Made by a program: the position numbers and the translations under genes. From Clostridiales bacterium (lineage in GTDB: Bacteria; Bacillota; Clostridia; Lachnospirales; Lachnospiraceae): DNA of 10,806 nucleotides. The stretch is taken from NCBI GenBank assembly GCA_012512995.1, contig JAAZDA010000175.1, forward strand, positions 1-10,806, read 5' to 3'. A model generated the notes under the pieces. That model did no database searches. It saw only the letters and a program-made list of their open reading frames with translations, and was not told where the DNA came from. Numbering within the stretch: position 1 is the stretch's first letter; each line of letters opens with the position of its first letter. Shown one piece after another: positions 6,137 to 10,806 of the stretch.

Positions 6137-6163
6137 GCCGGGTAGCGATACTCGGCTTTTTTT
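6137..6163 (+). terminator. Intrinsic terminator (possible attenuator) before oppB
   Basis: GCCGGGTA (6137-6144) and TACTCGGC (6149-6156) form an 8-bp stem with one G-U pair, closed by the GNRA tetraloop GCGA and followed directly by seven T (6157-6163). This is a strong Rho-independent terminator in the plus direction. No plus-strand protein gene ends upstream of it; the nearest one (ending 5122) is about 1 kb away behind a convergent gene. It must therefore end a short transcript that starts in this gap, either a small RNA or the opp leader itself. Confidence 0.8.
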
Positions 6164-6193
6164 GGTTACAAATGACACATTATTATATTGATC

Positions 6194-6200
6194 AGGAGAG
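6194..6200 (+). promoter_or_regulatory. Ribosome binding site of oppB
   Basis: AGGAGAG ends 6 nt before a TTG codon at 6207 (8 nt from the AGGAG core). It supports TTG as the start of oppB, the only codon that gives the typical N-terminus MGKYVVKRLI. Confidence 0.7.
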
Positions 6201-6206
6201 CACACC

Positions 6207-7118
6207 TTGGGAAAATATGTAGTTAAGAGATTGATACTGTCGGTAGTCACCCTGTTTCTTGTCTGTTTCATCACGTTCTTTGCGATGAATGCAATCCCGG
6301 GCGGCCCGTTTAATTCTGAGAAGGCAAAGTCCAAAGCAATAGTTGCCGTTCTTAATGAAAGGTATGGCCTGGACAAGCCTGTCGGAGTGCAGTTCATCAA
6401 TTATATGAAGGATGTTCTTCATGGCGATTTCGGCGTATCACTCAAGACCGGCCGTGATATTGCAGAAACTATCAAAATTCGTTTTGCCGTATCGGCACAA
6501 CTGGGTATCTTCGCTATTCTTCTGGCACTTGCTGTGGGAATTGTACTTGGAGCCGTAGCGGCTCTTAACCGGAACAAGTGGCCCGATCATATAATAATCT
6601 TCTTTGTCACGTTATTTACGGCCATGCCGAGTTTTGTCATGGCCTCGTTCCTTCTGTTGATATTCTGTATTCAATTACAGATCATTCCTGTATGGAGCAC
6701 GACCAGCCGAAATTATCTCCTGCCGGTCATCGCCCTGTCTCTGTCACCTATGGCGTACATTACAAGGCTTACAAAGACATCAATGCTTGATGTCCTGGGT
6801 CAGGATTACATCCGTACAGCCAAGGCCAAGGGTGTCAGCCCCAAAAAGATCCTCTTCGTTCACGCACTTCGCAATTCTATGATCCCTGTCATAACATACG
6901 TAGGTCCGCTGACGGCTTCCATACTTACCGGATCCCTTGTAGTTGAGAACATTTTCACTATAGGCGGTCTTGGATCTCAGTTCGTGGAATCAATTACAAA
7001 CCGTGACTATACAATGATAATGGGCGTTACGATCTTCCTTGCCTTCATAATGATAACAATGAATTTCCTGAGCGACCTTTTGTATAAGGTGGTAGATCCA
7101 CGAATCAAGCTGGAATGA
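6207..7118 (+). CDS. oppB: Oligopeptide/dipeptide ABC transporter permease OppB
   Basis: 303 aa inner-membrane permease, one half of the peptide channel, of normal family length. It begins with the classic N-terminal helix after a basic Lys/Arg start (VVKRLILSVV), followed by FFAMNAIPGGPF, the typical OppB/DppB periplasmic-side motif, and YGLDKP (residues 53-58). Six membrane segments can be traced. The EAA loop that docks on the ATPase is at about 181-203 (TAKAKGVSPKKILFVHALRN), and the end VDPRIKLE is typical. Translation starts at TTG with a good ribosome binding site. It is the first gene of the opp cluster and follows a leader with a terminator-like hairpin. The transported peptide class (oligo- or dipeptide) cannot be settled from sequence alone. 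Confidence 0.93.
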   Translation: MGKYVVKRLILSVVTLFLVCFITFFAMNAIPGGPFNSEKAKSKAIVAVLNERYGLDKPVGVQFINYMKDVLHGDFGVSLKTGRDIAETIKIRFAVSAQLGIFAILLALAVGIVLGAVAALNRNKWPDHIIIFFVTLFTAMPSFVMASFLLLIFCIQLQIIPVWSTTSRNYLLPVIALSLSPMAYITRLTKTSMLDVLGQDYIRTAKAKGVSPKKILFVHALRNSMIPVITYVGPLTASILTGSLVVENIFTIGGLGSQFVESITNRDYTMIMGVTIFLAFIMITMNFLSDLLYKVVDPRIKLE

Positions 7119-7224
7119 TCGGGCATGAAATCAGTGTAGTCGCTGAGTGCCGGATTTTATAAGCCGGAACTGGGCAGCTTTGAATCACGGCAAAACAAAT
7201 GCAGCATGGAGAAAAAATAAAACG
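7119..7224 (+). other. oppB-oppC spacer with a small hairpin
   Basis: 106 nt without a supportable gene, unusually long compared with the tight spacing of the other opp genes. CCGG at 7150-7153 and 7164-7167 can pair around an AT-rich loop (7150-7167), with TT/AA pairs inside; there is no T-tract, so it is not a terminator. An in-frame GTG at 7147 could extend OppC by 26 residues, but no ribosome binding site precedes it. Confidence 0.35.
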
Positions 7225-8304
7225 ATGGCAGAAAATTATGATATTCCGGTTCCGAAGAAGAGTTTCCTGAGTCTTCAGGTCGACCCGAAGATGTTTGAAA
7301 AAGCTACGGATGATGAGAAGAGACAACAGGATGTAATGGCGGAGTCCACGACATTCTTCAAAGACGGCATGAGACGTCTTATGAAAAATCCGCTCGCAGT
7401 CATGAGTATGATCATCCTGGCGGTGGTAATTCTGATCCTTATCTTTGCGCCCATAGTAGTACCTTATGACTATGATGAGATCATCACGGTTGAAGGCGTG
7501 CGTGATAAGGGTGCAGCCAATCTCGCACCGTTTGAGTATTCAGTGAAAGAACAGTCTTATATGGAGCAATACGGCGTAAGCATTTTCCCGCACATCTTTG
7601 GGACAGATGAGCTTTGCCGCGATTATTTCATACGTGTTGTCTATGGTACAAGAGTTTCTCTTATGGTCGGTGTTTTCGCCAGCATAATGGTTCTCATAAT
7701 AGGAACGATCTACGGCGCAATATCAGGTTATATGGGCGGTAAGGTCGACATGGTAATGATGAGGATCGTCGATATAATTTATTCCCTGCCGGATCTGCTG
7801 ATAATAATTCTGTTGTCGGTGGTATTCAAGGAAACGCTGGATTTTTCAAAGGTTCCTATAATAGGAAAACTCGGTACCAACATGGTCTCGATGTTCATAG
7901 TGTTCGGTCTTCTTTACTGGGTCAGCATGGCGAGACTTGTAAGAGGCGAGATCCTGGGAATAAAGCAGAATGAGTATGTTCTGGCAGCCAAGTCAATGGG
8001 TGCTTCGAGCGCAAGAATAATAAGGAAGCACATACTTCCTAACTGTCTTTCAGTCATCATAATCATGACTGCGCAGGAAATACCTACGGCAATCTTCACA
8101 GAGTCGTACCTGTCCTTCCTGGGACTGGGCGTTGCTCTTCCGATGCCGTCACTCGGTTCTCTGGCTAACGCAGCCCGTTCGGGTATGCAGTCAACTCCGT
8201 GGAAACTTGTTTTCCCTGCTGTTGCTATCATACTTGTAGTTCTTGCATTCAACCTCATCGGTGATGCCATGAGAGATGCATTTGATCCAAAGCTTAAACA
8301 GTGA
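7225..8304 (+). CDS. oppC: Oligopeptide/dipeptide ABC transporter permease OppC
   Basis: 359 aa from ATG 7225, the second channel subunit. A cytoplasmic N-terminal stretch (1-50) precedes the first helix (about 57-80, after RRLMKNPLAVMS). A large extracytoplasmic loop (about 81-130) ends in FGTDELCRD, where the family normally has GTDxxGRD, so a Gly is replaced by C131. The permease domain contains YGTRVSLMVG (140-149), VDIIYSLPDLL (182-192), the EAA loop YVLAAKSMGASSARIIRKHI (251-270), and FLGLGV (298-303), and it ends with DPKLKQ. The ATG is preferred because the product then matches the usual length and has GGAG upstream, although 13 nt away. The stop lies 22 nt before oppD. Confidence 0.93.
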   Translation: MAENYDIPVPKKSFLSLQVDPKMFEKATDDEKRQQDVMAESTTFFKDGMRRLMKNPLAVMSMIILAVVILILIFAPIVVPYDYDEIITVEGVRDKGAANLAPFEYSVKEQSYMEQYGVSIFPHIFGTDELCRDYFIRVVYGTRVSLMVGVFASIMVLIIGTIYGAISGYMGGKVDMVMMRIVDIIYSLPDLLIIILLSVVFKETLDFSKVPIIGKLGTNMVSMFIVFGLLYWVSMARLVRGEILGIKQNEYVLAAKSMGASSARIIRKHILPNCLSVIIIMTAQEIPTAIFTESYLSFLGLGVALPMPSLGSLANAARSGMQSTPWKLVFPAVAIILVVLAFNLIGDAMRDAFDPKLKQ

Positions 8305-8326
8305 TCCCGGAAAGGATAGAATTGCC

Positions 8327-9430
8327 ATGGCAATTACTGATACAGATGTAAACAGCAAGATCCAGGAAGAAAAAGTTGAAGAAAAGGTGAGGGAAAACGA
8401 GGAGCAGGCTATTCTCCGCGTTGAGAATCTTCATACCTCATTTTTTACGGATTCAGGCGAAGTCAGGGCGGTAAACGGTGTTTCGTTCAATCTGCCAAAG
8501 GGAAAAGTCCTCGGTGTTGTCGGAGAATCAGGTTCCGGCAAGTCAGTTACCGCATATTCGATAATGCAGATCCTGGCAGACACAGGCAGGGTCGTCGAAG
8601 GAAAGATCCTTTATAAAGGTGAGAACATCCTCGATTATTCCGAGAAGAAAATGAATTCATTCCGCGGGGAGAAGTGCTCTATTATTTTCCAGGATCCCAT
8701 GACTTCTCTCAATCCGACATTCACTATTGGATGGCAGCTCAGAGAGGCAATACAGCTCCACACAGATTATAAGACAAAGGAAGAAGCGAACAAAAGAGCG
8801 GTAGAGCTCCTCAAGATGGTGGGTATCACAGAGCCGGAACGTCGTATGAAACAATACCCGTTCGAGTACTCAGGCGGCATGAGGCAGCGTGTAATGATAG
8901 CGATGGCGCTCGCATGTGAGCCGGATATTCTTATTGCTGATGAGCAGACAACGGCACTTGATGTCACGATCCAGGCGCAGATCCTCGAGCTTATGAAGGA
9001 ACTTCAGAAAGAAATGGGAATGGCCATTATTCTGGTCACCCATGATCTCGGAGTTATTGCTTCGATGTGTGACGAGATCATTGTCATGTACGGTGGACGG
9101 GTATGTGAAAGAGGTACAGCGGATGATATTTTCTATCGTCCCTGTCATGAATATACAAAGGGTCTGCTACGTTCGATTCCCGATGTTAAGAATATGAAAG
9201 AGAAGCTGGTTCCCATAGGCGGCTCTCCCATCAACATGTTATCACTTCCGAAGGGCTGCGCTTTCTGTCCGAGATGTGAGAAAGCCCTCAAGGTTTGCCT
9301 CGAAAATGCACCTGATGAGATGGAAATGCCGGATGGTCATTACGCTTCATGCTGGCTGAACGTAAAAAAAGAATATGAAGAAGAAATAAACGCCGAAAAT
9401 CAGAAAACGGCTGGAAAGGAGCACGCGTGA
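8327..9430 (+). CDS. oppD: Oligopeptide/dipeptide ABC transporter ATP-binding protein OppD
   Basis: 367 aa cytoplasmic ATPase. Motifs: Walker A GESGSGKS (66-73), Q-loop Q122 in IIFQD, signature SGGMRQ (182-187), Walker B ILIADEQ (201-207) with the catalytic Glu, D-loop ALD, and switch H239 in VTHD. The C-terminal oligopeptide-transporter domain has cysteines at 311, 317, 324 and 342, the four-Cys pattern for which an iron-sulfur cluster has been described in related Dpp ATPases, plus an extra C314 (GCAFCPRC). Oddities: Gln replaces the usual Pro in ADEPTT, and about 28 acidic, Glu/Lys-rich residues precede the usual start LRVENL. ATG 8327 is chosen because AAGGAT (8312-8317) lies 9 nt upstream; an ATG at 8276 would overlap oppC by 29 nt. 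Confidence 0.94.
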   Translation: MAITDTDVNSKIQEEKVEEKVRENEEQAILRVENLHTSFFTDSGEVRAVNGVSFNLPKGKVLGVVGESGSGKSVTAYSIMQILADTGRVVEGKILYKGENILDYSEKKMNSFRGEKCSIIFQDPMTSLNPTFTIGWQLREAIQLHTDYKTKEEANKRAVELLKMVGITEPERRMKQYPFEYSGGMRQRVMIAMALACEPDILIADEQTTALDVTIQAQILELMKELQKEMGMAIILVTHDLGVIASMCDEIIVMYGGRVCERGTADDIFYRPCHEYTKGLLRSIPDVKNMKEKLVPIGGSPINMLSLPKGCAFCPRCEKALKVCLENAPDEMEMPDGHYASCWLNVKKEYEEEINAENQKTAGKEHA

Positions 9431-10407
9431 TGGCAGAGGAAATCAGGAACGACGCGCCCCTTGTGGAGGTTCGTGATCTTAAACAGTATTTCGATGTGAG
9501 GACGGGTGCATTTAAGAGCAAACCACTCAAGGCTGTAGACGGTGTTTCTTTCGATATCAACAGGGGTGAAACGCTGGGACTGGTCGGAGAATCCGGCTGT
9601 GGCAAAACAACTGTGGGCCGCGCACTTCTTCATCTTTACAAACCAACAGGAGGCACTTTCAAATTTGATGGTCAGCTTGTGACTGATAAGAATATAGGAT
9701 CTATGAGAAGACAGATGCAGATGGTTTTCCAGGATCCGTATTCATCATTGAATCCCAGAATGACAGTCGAGGATATCATCGGAGAGCCGCTGGATATTCA
9801 TCACCTGTATAAATCAAGATCTGAGCGCCATGATAATATAATGGCTCTGATGCAGATAGTAGAGCTCAATGCTGAACACGAAACAAGATATGCTCATGAG
9901 TTTTCAGGCGGACAGAGACAGAGAATAGGAATCGCAAGAGCTCTGGCAGTTAATCCCAAGTTCATCGTTTGTGATGAGCCTGTATCAGCACTTGATGTTT
10001 CTATTCAGGCTCAGGTAATAAACATGTTCGAGGATCTGCAGGCTATCCTGGGTGTAACTTATCTTTTCATAGCACATGATCTTCTCGTGGTACATCATAT
10101 ATCAAAGAGAATTGCGGTCATGTACCTTGGAAAACTTGTAGAGATCGCGGATGCGGATGAGCTTAATTCAGATCCTGTTCATCCATACACGCAGTCACTT
10201 CTGTCAGCGGTTCCGATACCGGATCCGAAGACAGCACGCGCAGCTAAGAGAATTATACTGCAGGGTGATGTTCCGTCACCGCTCAATATGCCATCAGGCT
10301 GTCCTTTCAGGACAAGATGTCGTTTTGCTACAGATCAGTGCGCAGTTGAAATGCCTGAACTTAAGGACAGAGGCTCGGGACACATGGTTGCATGTTGGAA
10401 TAAATAG
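9430..10407 (+). CDS. oppF: Oligopeptide/dipeptide ABC transporter ATP-binding protein OppF
   Basis: 325 aa, the partner ATPase of OppD. Motifs: Walker A GESGCGKT (53-60), Q-loop Q101 in VFQDPYSSLNP, signature SGGQRQ (159-164), Walker B FIVCDEPVSALD with D182 and E183, and switch H216 in IAHD. All are canonical. The C-terminal domain carries the four-cysteine pattern C291, C297, C304 and C322 (SGCPFRTRC, QC, ACW). ATG 9430 overlaps the oppD stop by one base (TGATG), and AAGGAG (9416-9421) lies 8 nt before it; a GTG one codon upstream (9427) is less well spaced. The overlap implies coupled synthesis of the two ATPases, which act as a heterodimer under OppB/OppC. Confidence 0.95.
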   Translation: MAEEIRNDAPLVEVRDLKQYFDVRTGAFKSKPLKAVDGVSFDINRGETLGLVGESGCGKTTVGRALLHLYKPTGGTFKFDGQLVTDKNIGSMRRQMQMVFQDPYSSLNPRMTVEDIIGEPLDIHHLYKSRSERHDNIMALMQIVELNAEHETRYAHEFSGGQRQRIGIARALAVNPKFIVCDEPVSALDVSIQAQVINMFEDLQAILGVTYLFIAHDLLVVHHISKRIAVMYLGKLVEIADADELNSDPVHPYTQSLLSAVPIPDPKTARAAKRIILQGDVPSPLNMPSGCPFRTRCRFATDQCAVEMPELKDRGSGHMVACWNK

Positions 10408-10415
10408 GCTATAAT
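10388..10415 (+). promoter_or_regulatory. Candidate promoter P1 for oppA, overlapping the end of oppF
   Basis: A perfect -10 TATAAT (10410-10415) follows TTGCAT (10388-10393) after 16 nt. The -35 lies inside the last codons of oppF. Transcription would start near 10422, exactly at the base of the stem-loop listed below. Confidence 0.4.
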
Positions 10416-10421
10416 GTCAGA

Positions 10422-10450
10422 TTGCAGCAGGACAATAGCACTGATATTAT
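10422..10450 (+). promoter_or_regulatory. Candidate promoter P2 for oppA
   Basis: TTGCAG (10422-10427) is followed after 17 nt by TATTAT (10445-10450), preceded by TGA, which makes an extended -10 (TGATATTAT). The start would be near 10457, giving a leader of about 100 nt for oppA. Confidence 0.4.
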
Positions 10451-10473
10451 GGCAGAAATGATTCCTGTTGCAG
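10422..10473 (+). repeat. Stem-loop in the oppF-oppA gap
   Basis: TTGCAGCAGGA (10422-10432) pairs with TCCTGTTGCAG (10463-10473): eleven pairs including two G-U, with a 30-nt loop. It is followed by A residues rather than T, so it is not a terminator on the plus strand, and no T-tract is placed for the minus strand either. It could protect or delimit the oppA message. Confidence 0.45.
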
Positions 10474-10496
10474 ATTAAAAAAGGTGTAAATGCCGG

Positions 10497-10510
10497 ATCT
10501 CAATAGAGAT
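10497..10510 (+). repeat. Small perfect hairpin upstream of oppA
   Basis: ATCTC (10497-10501) and GAGAT (10506-10510) form a 5-bp stem with an AATA loop, 31 nt before the oppA ribosome binding site. It has no T-tract. Small hairpins like this are common in leaders, and no function can be assigned. Confidence 0.3.
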
Positions 10511-10541
10511 GGTCTGGTTTGACACATATAGTTTTATCAAA

Positions 10542-10548
10542 AAGGAGG
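10542..10548 (+). promoter_or_regulatory. Ribosome binding site of oppA
   Basis: AAGGAGG, a full consensus match, lies 9 nt before the ATG at 10558. It is the strongest translation signal in the opp cluster, consistent with high expression of the binding protein. Confidence 0.85.
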
Positions 10549-10557
10549 ATATAGTTT

Positions 10558-10806
10558 ATGAAAAAGAAATTACTGGCTCTTGTGCTTACAGGAGCAATGA
10601 CTGCAGGTATGCTTGCAGGCTGCGGCGATGCATCAAGTGCACCGGCAGCAGATTCAACTGCAGCAGCGGCAGCTGCAGAGACATCTGATGCTGCAGCAAC
10701 AACAGGGGACGCAGCAGCGACTTCTGACTGGGCGACTGCGATTAAATTTACCGCATCTTCAGCGAATTCAGCAGCACCTGACTGGAGTTCTTATGACAGC
10801 CTCATC
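10558..10806 (+). CDS. oppA: Peptide ABC transporter substrate-binding lipoprotein (OppA-like), N-terminal part, 3' end outside window
   Basis: 83 codons are visible before the window ends. The N-terminus is a clear lipoprotein signal: MKKK, a hydrophobic stretch, then L19-A20-G21-C22 followed by Gly-Asp. A low-complexity linker very rich in Ala, Ser, Thr and Asp (about residues 24-56) would tether the binding domain to the membrane. The solute-binding domain itself (SBP_bac_5) would begin around FTASSANSAAPDWSSYD but is almost entirely outside the window, so the OppA call rests mainly on its position behind oppBCDF and on the signal. It has its own strong ribosome binding site and promoter-like sequences, as expected for a component needed in excess over the membrane complex. 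Confidence 0.85.
   Translation, partial: MKKKLLALVLTGAMTAGMLAGCGDASSAPAADSTAAAAAAETSDAAATTGDAAATSDWATAIKFTASSANSAAPDWSSYDSLI

Larger units (their letters stand above)
5902..6206. other. Gene-free divergent regulatory region between the YwaF-like gene and oppB
   Basis: No supportable protein gene lies in these 305 nt. Reading left to right it holds the ribosome binding site and -10 of the minus-strand gene, two copies of a CTGAWTCAG dyad, a G/C-richer segment (about 5971-6050) with no assigned role, a TTGACG-17-TAAAGT promoter candidate toward oppB, an AT-rich 11-bp inverted repeat, and an intrinsic terminator ending at 6163. The last 43 nt contain only the oppB ribosome binding site and AT-rich sequence. 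Confidence 0.7.

Noticed and set aside
6162..6189. TTGGTT-16-TATATT as an oppB promoter downstream of the terminator
   Set aside because: The predicted start near 6196 would fall inside the oppB ribosome binding site and truncate it; the -35 is also poor. It remains the main alternative to the attenuation reading.
7147..7224. GTG 7147 as the start of OppC
   Set aside because: It would add 26 residues unlike any OppC N-terminus and lacks a ribosome binding site.
10519..10524. Perfect -35 TTGACA upstream of oppA
   Set aside because: The matching -10 position is the ribosome binding site (AAGGAG), and no -10-like hexamer occurs at 16-18 nt.
1..10806. CRISPR array, insertion sequence, prophage or defence island
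   Set aside because: No regularly spaced direct repeats, transposase or integrase motifs or terminal inverted repeats were seen; the window reads as ordinary chromosomal genes.

Overview
The window looks like chromosomal, mostly housekeeping DNA from an anaerobic Gram-positive bacterium of the class Clostridia, most likely Lachnospiraceae-like. The pointers are strong AGGAGG-type ribosome binding sites, several TTG starts, the Firmicutes-style TrmB N-terminus (MRLRNIPGAR), a DacF-type carboxypeptidase with a C-terminal membrane anchor, and the gene order oppB-C-D-F-A. By eye the base composition is moderate and even across the genes. I saw no sign of phage, insertion sequence, CRISPR array, tRNA or rRNA.

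Layout. (1) Positions 1-1481, plus strand: the 3' end of a CPA2-type cation:proton antiporter gene, then a DEDDh 3'-5' exonuclease carrying a C-terminal zinc-knuckle-like module. (2) Positions 1503-4266, minus strand: trmB (tRNA m7G46 methyltransferase), then trxA (thioredoxin) and a DacF-like D-Ala-D-Ala carboxypeptidase whose start overlaps the trxA stop by 4 nt. (3) Positions 4373-5122, plus strand: an unrecognised small lipoprotein, divergent from trmB across a very short promoter region. (4) Positions 5134-5901, minus strand: a YwaF/TMEM164-type (TIGR02206) membrane protein, convergent with the lipoprotein gene. (5) Positions 5902-6206: a 305-nt gene-free region with promoter-like elements, two inverted-repeat systems and a clear intrinsic terminator just upstream of the next operon. 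(6) Positions 6207 to the end, plus strand: an oligopeptide/dipeptide ABC importer, oppB (permease), oppC (permease), oppD and oppF (ATPases), followed after a 150-nt gap by the start of an oppA-type substrate-binding lipoprotein that runs off the window.

How they work together. Region 6 should encode one complete five-component peptide importer: the lipoprotein captures peptide outside the cell, OppB/OppC form the channel, and OppD/OppF hydrolyse ATP. Both ATPases have the C-terminal four-cysteine domain of this family. OppA is usually needed in excess, and the oppF-oppA gap holds two promoter-like sites and a stem-loop. The other genes are unrelated cell-maintenance functions: ion homeostasis, nucleic-acid processing, tRNA modification, redox and cell-wall trimming.

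I did not find a convincing undescribed multi-gene system. The points most worth checking are the opp leader (a terminator between a plausible promoter and oppB), a TrmB with a degenerate catalytic loop, and the paired CTGAWTCAG dyads around the ywaF-like promoter.
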